Of a DNA stretch of 37,063 nucleotides, positions 16,355 through 24,005 are shown piece after piece. Within the stretch, counting starts at the first letter, position 1, and every line of letters begins with the position of its first letter. This stretch comes from Alphaproteobacteria bacterium (GTDB taxonomy: Bacteria > Pseudomonadota > Alphaproteobacteria > Micropepsales > Micropepsaceae). The position numbers and the translations under genes are program-made. The DNA lies in assembly GCA_028292825.1 (NCBI GenBank), contig JAQGLO010000176.1, positions 1 through 37,063 of the forward strand. The letters run 5' to 3'. The notes beneath the pieces were generated by a model. The model worked only from the letters and a program-made list of their open reading frames with translations, was not told the DNA's origin and did not search any database.

Positions 16355-18505
16355 TTACTTGTCGTCCGGTAAGCCGAAGACGAACAGATTGTAGCCGTTC
16401 GGTGGCCGATGGACTTCGGTCAGCATGGTGCCGGGTTTGAGTTCCGGGCTGCCGCCGCCAAGCGCGGTGGTGACGGCGATATACTGCTTGCCGTCGACGC
16501 TGAAGGAGACCGGATAGCCCTGCACCGTGGTGCCGAGCCGCGTTTTCCACAGCGTCTTGCCGGTACGGGTATCCACCGCGCGGAAGGTGCGGTCGAAGTC
16601 GCCGATAAAGGCCACATTACCCGCCGTCGAGACCACCCCCGTCAGGAAAGGTGCGCGCTGCTGGAACGACCAGAGCGGCTTCATGTCGGCAGTGCGATAG
16701 GCCGACAGCCGCCCCAGATTGCCGTCCGAACCCGGCATCTCAAAGTAGGTCTGCGAGCCATTGCCCAGCATGAAGACGCAGCTTTGCGACAGCGGAATGA
16801 TCAGCGTGTCGCTGGGCTGGTGGTAGCTGGTGGACTGCCAGTCATGGCCGCCTTCCGGGCCGGGACAGGAGGACAGCCACTGATCCACCTTCTGGTTGAC
16901 GATATCCTTGCGGTAGCGCGGCGTGCCGGTCTTCCGATCGATACCCTCCCAGATGTTCTGGAACACGGTTTCTTTCGCATCCAGGAACTTGCCGGTCTGG
17001 CGATCCAGCTTCCACAGGATGCCGGCCTTGCCGATGGTCATCAGTGTCTTCTGGTCGCCATGGTCGATCAGCACGCGCTCGAACACTTCGTCGAGGTCGA
17101 GCGATTCACCCGGCGCATGCTGGAAGGCCCATTTCAATTTGCCGGTCTCCGGGTCCAGTGCGACGGTGGAGTTGGCATAGTCGGTGGCGCCGTCACCCGA
17201 GCCGCGCAGGTCGCGTCGCCACGGCTTGGCTTGGGCGGTGCCCCAGTAGGTGGTGTTGAGCTCGGGATCGTAAGTGCCTGCGATCCAGGTCTCGCCGCCC
17301 TTGCGTTCATTGTCGGGCAGCTTGCCCCAGCTGTTGCCGCCGGGCTGGCCGGTCAGGGCTACGGTGACAAACTTCCAATCGCGCTTGCCGGTCGCCGCGT
17401 CATAGGCGCTGATATAGCAGTGGTCATCGGTCTTGGGGCGGCCGCAATTGGTCATGCCGACCAGGACACGTCCCTTGATGATGATCAGGCCGCCGGTGGA
17501 GCCGCCGATGCCGGGCTTGTAGTCGACGATGTTGTTCTTCCACACCTCCTTGCCGGTGCGGGCGTCGAGCGCATAGACCATGCCGAAGGGCGTGTTGACA
17601 TAGACATTGTTGCCCCACAGGCCCATCGAGCGGGTTTCTTCCGTGGAAGGACCCGGGCCCGCGCGGCGCGGCGCCGGGCCCAGGCGGTTTTCCCACAGCA
17701 GCTCGCCGGTTTTGGCGTTCAGCGCCTGGATGGTGTTGCCAGTGCCCCAGATAAAGAGAATGCCGTTGTGGACGATAGGCGTGATCTCCATCGTGCCGTT
17801 CTCCGGCATGGACCACATCCACTTCAGCGACAGTGACTTGACATTGTCGGTGGTAATCTCCTTCAGCGGGCTATAGCTCCAGCCCTGGTAATTGCGCCGG
17901 TACATGAGCCAATCGCCATCGGGCGGGTTGGTCATCATGGCTTCGGTGACGGGCACGTAGTTCTGGATATTGCCTTCCAGGGTCAGGCCGAATTTGGCGG
18001 GCAGGCCAAAGCTGCCGGGATCGGGCACGCGGATGCCGGCGGCGGCGCGCTGAAAGGCGGTCAGCACCGGGGGATGCAGCACATCCTCGGGCACCTTGCC
18101 GCTTGCGACGGCACCGATATTGGCAGTTGCGGCGGGGGTGAAGGCGGTGGTGCCGGCCACGGCGCCATTGGCGTGCAGGACATAGGCGGTGATGGCGGTA
18201 TAGGTCGCCTCATCCAGGCTGCCGCCACGGCCCGCAGGCATGGTCTTGCTGATCTTGCTGTAGAGGGCCTGTGTGGTGCGGCCCTTCCAAGCGCCCATAA
18301 AGGCCGAGCCCGCCAGCTGCGGCGCATCGTTGGTGCCCGACAGATCGGGATTGTGGCACTGAGCACAGTTGGCGGCATAACCAACACTGCCGGCCGTGAC
18401 TTGGGCCTGGGTGAAGGGTCCGGCATTCTGCCCGACAGCCGCAGTGCCGATGGCGCCGGCGATGATCGCGGCAGCGCTCAGCAGCAGAATATTCCTGTTA
18501 CGCAT
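16355..18505 (-). CDS. PQQ-dependent dehydrogenase with N-terminal cytochrome c domain
   Basis: This 716-residue protein begins MRNRNILLLSAAAIIAGAIG, a signal peptide; GAGGACG precedes this ATG, so the longer ORF start is rejected. Residues about 35-115 form a class I cytochrome c domain with CAQCH at 47-51 (haem attachment). The remainder is a PQQ beta-propeller with repeats such as LNAKTGELLWENRLG, YDAATGKRDW and VDTRTGKTLWKTRLG. The segment VALDPETGKLKWAFQ aligns with the catalytic-Asp region of quinoprotein alcohol dehydrogenases. It is a periplasmic oxidoreductase passing electrons from PQQ to its own haem. Haem before propeller is the reverse of classical quinohaemoprotein ethanol dehydrogenases; from memory, polyvinyl alcohol dehydrogenase has a similar order. 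It is the last gene of the bicupin-CHRD operon. The substrate is unknown. Confidence 0.93.
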   Translation of the reverse strand: MRNRNILLLSAAAIIAGAIGTAAVGQNAGPFTQAQVTAGSVGYAANCAQCHNPDLSGTNDAPQLAGSAFMGAWKGRTTQALYSKISKTMPAGRGGSLDEATYTAITAYVLHANGAVAGTTAFTPAATANIGAVASGKVPEDVLHPPVLTAFQRAAAGIRVPDPGSFGLPAKFGLTLEGNIQNYVPVTEAMMTNPPDGDWLMYRRNYQGWSYSPLKEITTDNVKSLSLKWMWSMPENGTMEITPIVHNGILFIWGTGNTIQALNAKTGELLWENRLGPAPRRAGPGPSTEETRSMGLWGNNVYVNTPFGMVYALDARTGKEVWKNNIVDYKPGIGGSTGGLIIIKGRVLVGMTNCGRPKTDDHCYISAYDAATGKRDWKFVTVALTGQPGGNSWGKLPDNERKGGETWIAGTYDPELNTTYWGTAQAKPWRRDLRGSGDGATDYANSTVALDPETGKLKWAFQHAPGESLDLDEVFERVLIDHGDQKTLMTIGKAGILWKLDRQTGKFLDAKETVFQNIWEGIDRKTGTPRYRKDIVNQKVDQWLSSCPGPEGGHDWQSTSYHQPSDTLIIPLSQSCVFMLGNGSQTYFEMPGSDGNLGRLSAYRTADMKPLWSFQQRAPFLTGVVSTAGNVAFIGDFDRTFRAVDTRTGKTLWKTRLGTTVQGYPVSFSVDGKQYIAVTTALGGGSPELKPGTMLTEVHRPPNGYNLFVFGLPDDK

Positions 18506-18527
18506 TTTGTTCGTCCTCGAAATGGGA

Positions 18528-19040
18528 TTAGCGCGACGGCGTGTCGAGCTGGGGAATGAACCAATGGTCCTGCTGCGGTATGTTCGCGCCGACCGTCTCA
18601 TGCGCGGGGAACAACCAACCCCACAGTGTGCCCTTGGCCCCCCAAGGATATTGATCCGGCGCCTTCTCGCTATTGATCTGGATATAGAGCTTTCCGGTGC
18701 GCAGCATCGTGGCCTGCGCGGCGGTCAGCTTGTAGCTACCCGACAGAGTGCCGCTGGTGGACTTGGTGACTTCCAGGTCCAGGATCGTCTTGCCGGGTAC
18801 GCCCGCGATGGGACTTGTGAAGATATGTGCCTCGGTGACATTGGAAGGAACACCGTGGAAGCTTCCCTTCACGGTCAGCGTCTTTCCGTCATAGCTGGCG
18901 GTGGCTTCGCCGCGGCCGGCGATGACCGCCTTGGTCTCGTCGTCCAGCGGCATGGGGCCGAGATTGGTCTGATAGTCCGCCGCAAAGGCCGGCATGGCGA
19001 TCGCCATGAAAAGCGCGGGCGCAAAAAGCTTAAGCGTCAC
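18528..19040 (-). CDS. Exported CHRD-domain protein
   Basis: This 170-residue protein starts at GTG 19040 with AAGGAG seven bases upstream. The N-terminus MTLKLFAPALFMAIAMPAFA is a Sec signal peptide. The core (about 44-130) has the CHRD pattern: GEATASYDGKTLTVKGSFHG, then TEAHIF, then GSYKLTAAQATMLRTGKLYI. CHRD was first described in chordin and also occurs in bacterial exported proteins; its bacterial role is poorly defined. A C-terminal tail rich in Trp and Pro (GTLWGWLFPAHETVG) follows. It lies between the bicupin and the PQQ dehydrogenase with gaps of about 20 bp, so it is likely a periplasmic partner of that enzyme. This is inference. Confidence 0.85.
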   Translation of the reverse strand: MTLKLFAPALFMAIAMPAFAADYQTNLGPMPLDDETKAVIAGRGEATASYDGKTLTVKGSFHGVPSNVTEAHIFTSPIAGVPGKTILDLEVTKSTSGTLSGSYKLTAAQATMLRTGKLYIQINSEKAPDQYPWGAKGTLWGWLFPAHETVGANIPQQDHWFIPQLDTPSR

Positions 19041-19060
19041 GGGAAAACTCCTTCGGATGA

Positions 19061-20014
19061 TTAGTGGCCGTCGCTGCCAGCCTGTTCGGGCTGGTACCAG
19101 TGCAGATTGTCGGGACGGGGAATATAGGCAAGCCGCGTGGACGGGCCGTCGCCATAGGGCATGGCGCGGTGCCAGCGGCCGGTAGGGGCCGCGACCAGAT
19201 CACCGTCGGTGACGGTGACGAGCTTTTCGCCTTCCACCAGAAATTGCTGGGTGCCTTCGGTGATCAGCCAAACTTCCGGGAAGTTGGCGTGGAAGTGACC
19301 CCACACATTGTCCGCCGGCGTGGGCACACCCTTGGGCGAGCGCAGAATGGTGACAAAGGTGTGGTCGTCGCGAATCCACACCGGAATCTTCTCGGCGCCC
19401 TGCACGATCTGCTTATCGAAATCGATATAGGGCTTGTTCACGCTGTCATAGTCACCATGCCCGGTATAGGCGGCCTGGATGTACTGGACGCCTTTCACAG
19501 GCGTGGGTGTTTCCGAAAGCGGATAGTCGGGGGATTCGCCCGCAGGCTTCATCTGGAAGCGCAGCACGGGCTCTGTGCCCACCGTCTCCATACTGTATTG
19601 TAGCCGCTTGGGCACCTGCACCAGGAAATGCTTGCCGGCAATGAAGGGCTCCTGGCCTTCGATGGTGACTTTCATCTGGCCGGACTGCACCACCCAGAAG
19701 ACGCGATCATCGGCATAAAACTGGGTCTTGGTCTTTTCGCCCGGCGCCATGGAAATCCATTCGCCGGTAAAATCGCGGCTGTCGAACACGGTCTGCGACC
19801 AGTTCGCCTTGTTCTTGTGCGCGGCCAGCACATCGGCCAGCCGCCAGACAAGCCGGTTGGGTCCGGTATAGGGCGGCATGCTGGCGGGCTTGGCGGCCCA
19901 GGCGACGGTGGATTTGCTGGCGGGCTTGGTGGCCTGCGCTTGGGTCTGGGCATAAGCCTGGTGGGTTGCAACCACCGCCAACGCGCCTGCGAGTGCCCAC
20001 TTCAAGTGTCGCAT
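19061..20014 (-). CDS. Exported two-cupin protein
   Basis: This 317-residue protein starts MRHLKWALAGALAVVATHQA, a signal peptide, and has an excellent ribosome site GGGAGGAAAG before ATG 20014. The first cupin-like half is around residues 95-160 (FYADDRVFWVVQSGQMKVTI) and lacks the usual metal-binding histidines. The second half is around 230-300 (WGHFHANFPEVWLITEG ... GRWHRAMPYGDG) and has the H-x-H, E and H set expected for metal binding. It is therefore probably a periplasmic bicupin with one metal site. It is the first gene of the operon with CHRD and PQQ dehydrogenase. Possible roles are a metal-dependent enzyme acting on the same substrate or a binding protein. Confidence 0.85.
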   Translation of the reverse strand: MRHLKWALAGALAVVATHQAYAQTQAQATKPASKSTVAWAAKPASMPPYTGPNRLVWRLADVLAAHKNKANWSQTVFDSRDFTGEWISMAPGEKTKTQFYADDRVFWVVQSGQMKVTIEGQEPFIAGKHFLVQVPKRLQYSMETVGTEPVLRFQMKPAGESPDYPLSETPTPVKGVQYIQAAYTGHGDYDSVNKPYIDFDKQIVQGAEKIPVWIRDDHTFVTILRSPKGVPTPADNVWGHFHANFPEVWLITEGTQQFLVEGEKLVTVTDGDLVAAPTGRWHRAMPYGDGPSTRLAYIPRPDNLHWYQPEQAGSDGH

Positions 20015-20104
20015 CTTTCCTCCCGGAGCCCTTCTTAAGAAGGCATTTTTCGGGCGGGACACTAGCAGCCGACAGCCTGTCAGCGCCAGCGGGGTGACGC
20101 TGTT

Positions 20105-21103
20105 TCAGGACCCCTGAGGCGGGTGAATTTCAGCCAGGATTTCGTAAGAGCGTTGCCGTGCCGCCGGATCAAAAATCTGGGCCGTGACCATGATTTCATC
20201 GGGCTTGTGCGCCGCAATGAAGCTGTCCAACCCACGCTTGATGGTGGCTGGGCCGCCAACGATGGCGCAGCGCAGCACATGGGTCAGCAGCTCGGCGCGG
20301 CGGGGGTCCAACGTGTCGGGATAGCCGGCCAACGGCGGCGGCAGCTGCCCTGGCATGCCGGAGCGCAGATTGACGAAGGCCTGCTGCAGTGAGGTGAAAA
20401 GCAGCTGCGCTTCTTCATCGGTATCCGCGGCAAACACGTTCAGCCCGAGCATCACATAGGGCTTGTCGAGCCACGGCGAGGGACGGAAGTCGCGGCGGTA
20501 CAGCTGGGTGGCGAAGTCCAGGTCGTCAGGCGCGAAATGCGAGGCGAAGGCGTAGGGCAGTCCCAGCGCTGCAGCGAGTTGGGCGCCGTAATGGCTTGAG
20601 CCCAGAATCCAGACCGGTACATGGGTGCCTTCGCCGGGAATGGCCCGAACCGCCTGTCCCGGCACGCTGTCGCCGAAGTAATGCAACAGCTCCTGCACAT
20701 CCTGCGGAAACTGATCGACATCACCGCCCCCTAGGTGGCGGCGCAGTGCCAGGGCCGTGCGCGGATCGGTACCGGGCGCACGGCCAATACCCAGATCGAT
20801 GCGACCGGGATATAGCGATGCAAGCGTGCCGAATTGTTCGGCAATGATCAGCGGTGCATGGTTGGGCAACATGATGCCGCCGGCGCCGACACGGATGGTC
20901 TTGGTGTTGCCGGCGACATGGGCGATGGCGACAGCGGTGGCAGCGCTGGCGATGCCGGGCATGTTGTGATGCTCTGCCATCCAGTAGCGCCGGAAGCCCA
21001 GGTGTTCGGCGGCCAGCGCCAGCGCCAGGCTTTCATTCAGCGCGGCGCCGGCCGTACCGCCTTGCTTGATGGGCGAAAGATCGAGGACAGACAGCGGTAT
21101 CAT
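20105..21103 (-). CDS. LLM class flavin-dependent oxidoreductase (luciferase-like)
   Basis: This 332-residue protein matches the luciferase-like monooxygenase family, subgroup of E. coli YhbW: N-terminal [20 protein letters not shown], then [38 protein letters not shown] and [16 protein letters not shown]. The family uses FMNH2 or F420 for oxidation or monooxygenation; this subgroup usually uses flavin. No signal peptide is present, so it is cytoplasmic. It is on the same strand as the EF-hand gene, but a strong hairpin (21144-21167) separates them. The ribosome site is weak, and its substrate is unknown. Confidence 0.92.
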   Translation of the reverse strand: MIPLSVLDLSPIKQGGTAGAALNESLALALAAEHLGFRRYWMAEHHNMPGIASAATAVAIAHVAGNTKTIRVGAGGIMLPNHAPLIIAEQFGTLASLYPGRIDLGIGRAPGTDPRTALALRRHLGGGDVDQFPQDVQELLHYFGDSVPGQAVRAIPGEGTHVPVWILGSSHYGAQLAAALGLPYAFASHFAPDDLDFATQLYRRDFRPSPWLDKPYVMLGLNVFAADTDEEAQLLFTSLQQAFVNLRSGMPGQLPPPLAGYPDTLDPRRAELLTHVLRCAIVGGPATIKRGLDSFIAAHKPDEIMVTAQIFDPAARQRSYEILAEIHPPQGS

Positions 21104-21143
21104 CGGTCAGACTTGGCGTGTCCGGCGCCGTGGTTCAAGAGGG

Positions 21144-21167
21144 CCCTCCGGCATCGCTGCCGGAGGG
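21144..21167 (-). terminator. Perfect 10-bp hairpin between EF-hand and LLM genes
   Basis: CCCTCCGGCA (21144-21153) and TGCCGGAGGG (21158-21167) are exact reverse complements around TCGC. It begins 7 bp after the stop of the EF-hand gene on the minus strand. The following minus-strand sequence is only weakly U-rich (CCCTCTT), so termination could be partial. Confidence 0.6.
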
Positions 21168-21173
21168 AAAGGG

Positions 21174-22013
21174 TCAGGCGGTGGCCATCTGGTTGCTGGC
21201 CGCAGACGCCATCAGGCCCAGGCTGGTGTTGTAGCTCTGGTTCGCCAGCTGCTGGAAGGCGTTGAGCGTGGTCTGGTCGCTGCCGGCCTGCTTCTGCAGA
21301 TTGTCCAGATAGGAACCCAGCTCGTTCTGCGACACCGAACCATCGGCGTTGCTGTCGATGGCCGAGAAGATCTCGGACGATGTGCCCGGCGTGCCGGACG
21401 CATCGGAGGTTCCGCCCAGCGCGGCTGACAATTCATCCGCCGAGACGCTGCCATCCTGGTTGGAATCCAGTGTCTGAAAGATGCTGGACGCCGACTCCGC
21501 GCCGCCCGAATGGTGATGGTGGTGATGGCCATGCGCACCGCCTGAACCGCCGGGCGGCGCGCCTGCTTGCGCCGCGCTGGTAAAGCTGGCCTGCGAAACG
21601 CCGCTCTGATCGGTGCCGCCCAGGGCGGTATAGACCGTGTCGGCTTCGGAGGCTGTGCCGCCGGCGCTGGTGATGGCGGTTTCCAGTTCCGATTGCGAGA
21701 TGCTGCCATCGCCGTTGCTGTCCAGGCCGGCAAAAGCCTGGCTGACCGGATCGTTGCCGGACGACGAGGTGGCAGCCTGGGACGGATCGCTGCCTTGCGC
21801 CTGCATCATCACCAGCGCACCGATCACCTGATCGCTCAGGGTCGTGGTGTCGGTGGTGGTTTGGGCGATTGGCTGGGTATCCGCCGTCGGGGACGGGGGC
21901 GCTGTGGTTGCGGTATCGCTGGTGGTGGCGGACTTTATGCGGGACAGCATGGATGCCAGAAGCTGGCTGAGATTGCCGGCACCTGTTGCTGCCCCCGTAC
22001 TGGATATGGACAT
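21174..22013 (-). CDS. EF-hand calcium-binding protein with polyhistidine linker
   Basis: This 279-residue protein has AAGGAGAG before ATG 22013. Three EF-hand loops are visible, DSNGDGSISQSE, DSNQDGSVSADE and DSNADGSVSQNE, each with Asp/Asn at positions 1, 3 and 5 and Glu at 12, as needed for calcium. A fourth degenerate unit, GGTDQSGVSQASF, may be a lost EF-hand. A Gly/His linker (GAHGHHHHHHSGG) sits between the first and second pairs and could bind transition metals. The N-terminal 80 residues are Ser/Thr/Ala-rich and low in complexity. There is no obvious signal peptide; similar Ser/Thr-rich starts occur in non-classically secreted proteins. The function is unknown; calcium buffering or sensing is inferred. 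Confidence 0.88.
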   Translation of the reverse strand: MSISSTGAATGAGNLSQLLASMLSRIKSATTSDTATTAPPSPTADTQPIAQTTTDTTTLSDQVIGALVMMQAQGSDPSQAATSSSGNDPVSQAFAGLDSNGDGSISQSELETAITSAGGTASEADTVYTALGGTDQSGVSQASFTSAAQAGAPPGGSGGAHGHHHHHHSGGAESASSIFQTLDSNQDGSVSADELSAALGGTSDASGTPGTSSEIFSAIDSNADGSVSQNELGSYLDNLQKQAGSDQTTLNAFQQLANQSYNTSLGLMASAASNQMATA

Positions 22014-22304
22014 GGGCCTCTCCTTTCATAGCGGCCGGGGAGAAGGCCGCACCGGAGAACGCGCAAGAATTGCGCCTTCGACAGGTTGCCGGGCGCGGGG
22101 GGAAAACATTGTTACGCCTTTCCTAAGCAGGACCGTTTCTTCCGCAAAGCTGTCACCGGCGCAACAAAAGCTGCAGAAACTGCAGGGATGCAGCCGAAAT
22201 GTTGCGGCCATGCGGCAGCCATAATTCCGACGGGCTGGCTGTCTATAAGATGGGCGAAGGGGCCATACAGGATCGCGCAAGCGGTCCGGGCATAAGGATT
22301 TTTC

Positions 22305-22901
22305 ATGCATCGCCGTTCTGTTTTGCTGGGCGCGGGCGCGTTTGCCGCCCTGCCTGTGCTTCCCGCTTTCGCGGCCAACGCGGCCGAGGCTTTCATCGCA
22401 GCCAACATCCAGGTCGGCTTCGACATTCTCAACGACAAGACGCTGGATGTGGCGGCGCGCAAGCAGCGTTTTGCGGCCTTTTTGCTGGGCCTTACCGATG
22501 TGAAGCGCGTGGCGCTGTTCCTGATCGGCAAGTATGCGGCAGGCGCATCGCAGGCCGACATGGACGCCTATCTGGCCGCCTATCAGGATTATGTCGCAGC
22601 GGTCTATCAATCCTATTTTGCGCAATATGCGGGACAGTCGTTGCGCGTGGCGTCGTCGCGCGAACGCGCCAAGGATGACTTTGTCGTTGCCACCAATCTC
22701 ACCGGCAGCAACACGCCGATGCAGATCGAATTTCGTGTGCGCACTGATGGCGCAAAGCCTGTCCTCGTGGATCTGAGCGTGGCGGGCGTGTGGCTGGCAG
22801 TGGCGCAGCGCGATGAGTTCACATCGGTGCTGTCGCAGAGCAATGGCGATATCAAAGCACTGACTGCGCATCTGCGCACGGCAGAAAAGCTTTATCGTTG
22901 A
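22305..22901 (+). CDS. MlaC/Ttg2D-family phospholipid-binding protein
   Basis: This 198-residue protein has AAGGAT before its ATG. The N-terminus MHRRSVLLGAGAFAALPVLP carries a twin-arginine and a hydrophobic core, so Tat export is likely. The mature part follows the MlaC pattern: an initial helix with DVAARKQRFAAFLLGLTDVK, a central YLAAYQDYVAAVYQSYFAQY and a C-terminal VDLSVAGVWLAVAQRDEFTSVL. MlaC shuttles phospholipids or hopanoids between membranes in the periplasm. No mlaFED genes are adjacent, so it is an orphan copy, as is common in alphaproteobacteria (for example near hopanoid genes). Confidence 0.88.
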   Translation: MHRRSVLLGAGAFAALPVLPAFAANAAEAFIAANIQVGFDILNDKTLDVAARKQRFAAFLLGLTDVKRVALFLIGKYAAGASQADMDAYLAAYQDYVAAVYQSYFAQYAGQSLRVASSRERAKDDFVVATNLTGSNTPMQIEFRVRTDGAKPVLVDLSVAGVWLAVAQRDEFTSVLSQSNGDIKALTAHLRTAEKLYR

Positions 22902-22964
22902 GACGTCTGGCGCGAAGCGCCGCGCAGGAACTTTTGTTCCGAAAGTTGCAGCTTGATTCTTGGT

Positions 22965-22982
22965 GGACATGAAGTTATGTCC
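22965..22982. promoter_or_regulatory. Inverted repeat GGACAT-N6-ATGTCC upstream of the transglycosylase
   Basis: A perfect 6-bp inverted repeat with a six-base spacer lies 118 bp before the lytic transglycosylase start, in a 198-bp intergenic region. TTGATT (22953-22958), 17 bases, then TATGTC (22976-22981) could be a weak promoter overlapping it. This would fit an operator; no regulator gene is nearby to name. Confidence 0.3.
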
Positions 22983-23099
22983 GCCTTGCTGGGACGCAAA
23001 CTCGCGTGAGACCGATTGGTTTCGCGCATCGACTGAAAAGTTTTGAGCGCCCGCCAAGTTCCCATGTTCCTTCCACGCTGACCCCATAAGGGAGCCACT

Positions 23100-23951
23100 G
23101 TGTCCGTATCCGATTGCGAATCTTTTTCTGATTTGGTGAAGCCGTCGCCGCGCGGCTTTGCGCGTACGCTTCTGCTGGGCGGCATGTTCGTCGTCGCCGC
23201 CATGACCGCACAGAATTTCAAATCCTGGCCGCATCATGGCGCGGATCAGCGCCGTCCCGCGCTGCTGAGTTTCATCGATGCCCGTCCTTCGGCGCCGTCG
23301 GCCTATGACGAGGAGCACCGGATGTCCTCGGCGGAGCTTCTGAACCGCTGGGACGTCTTCGTCACCGAAGCCTCGCAGCGTTTCCATGTTCCCAAGGCCT
23401 GGATACGCGCCGTGATGCGCCAGGAGTCGGGCGGTCGCACCATGCTGACGCAGAACAAGCCCATCATCAGCAGCGCCGGCGCCATCGGCTTGATGCAGGT
23501 GATGCCTGCCACATATGACCAGATGGCCCAGGCGCACAAGTTGGGCGAAGATCCCATGAACCCGCGCGACAACATCATGGCGGGCGCCGCCTATTTGCGC
23601 TGGCTGCACCAGCGTTACGGTTATCCCAGAATGTTCGCCGCCTATAATGCTGGCCCGGGCCGGCTGGAGCAGGGCGGTCGTCTACCGGCCGAGACTCGCG
23701 CCTATATCAGCGGCATTACCAGCACCCTGCGCACCGCCAAAGGCGGCGAGAGCCTGATGAATTTCACCCGTCCCGATGGCCAGACCGTCAAGCTGGATCC
23801 CGCCAAGGTAGCGGCCATCCGCGTGCCGCTGCCGGGCGAATATGCCCCCAGCGTCAAGGCGGTGCTGACCATCGGAGGCCGTCACCAGGCAGTCCGCGAG
23901 GATGTGCGGCTGGTAACTGCGGCCATTCGCGCCACGGGCGGGGCGATCTAG
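23100..23951 (+). CDS. Lytic transglycosylase, SLT domain, membrane-anchored
   Basis: This 283-residue protein starts at GTG 23100, five bases after AAGGGAG. A hydrophobic segment (about 22-38, TLLLGGMFVVAAMTA) anchors or exports it. The SLT (goose-lysozyme-like) domain spans about 85-205. E109 in MRQESGG is the catalytic acid, followed by GAIGLMQVMPATYDQMAQ, NIMAGAAYLRWLHQRYG and FAAYNAGPGRLEQG, all diagnostic. It should cleave peptidoglycan glycan strands with formation of 1,6-anhydro-MurNAc. The last 80 residues contain no recognised domain. No conjugation genes are near, so a cell-wall turnover role is more likely than a VirB1 role. Confidence 0.93.
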   Translation: MSVSDCESFSDLVKPSPRGFARTLLLGGMFVVAAMTAQNFKSWPHHGADQRRPALLSFIDARPSAPSAYDEEHRMSSAELLNRWDVFVTEASQRFHVPKAWIRAVMRQESGGRTMLTQNKPIISSAGAIGLMQVMPATYDQMAQAHKLGEDPMNPRDNIMAGAAYLRWLHQRYGYPRMFAAYNAGPGRLEQGGRLPAETRAYISGITSTLRTAKGGESLMNFTRPDGQTVKLDPAKVAAIRVPLPGEYAPSVKAVLTIGGRHQAVREDVRLVTAAIRATGGAI

Positions 23952-23978
23952 CTTCCCGGCCAAGCCCGGGTAGTATCT

Positions 23979-24001
23979 GTCCCGCCAAACAAATCCGGGA
24001 C
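23979..24001 (+). promoter_or_regulatory. Hairpin overlapping the ribosome site of the M3 peptidase gene
   Basis: GTCCCG (23979-23984) pairs with CGGGAC (23996-24001). The 3' arm is the only purine-rich, ribosome-site-like stretch before ATG 24006. Folding would therefore hide the ribosome site. Its use in control is a hypothesis. Confidence 0.3.
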
Positions 24002-24005
24002 GGAC

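Noticed and set aside
14022-16394. 790-codon plus-strand open frame
   Set aside because: Antisense to the NUDIX, Pit and DUF47 genes; its translation is low-complexity His/Asp/Gly-rich sequence with no recognisable domain.
22927-22951. GGAAC near 22927 as another EcfG promoter for the transglycosylase
   Set aside because: At 16 or 17 bases the next motif is GCAG or CAGC, not CGTT. On the minus strand GGAAC-N16-CGCT is close but faces no gene.
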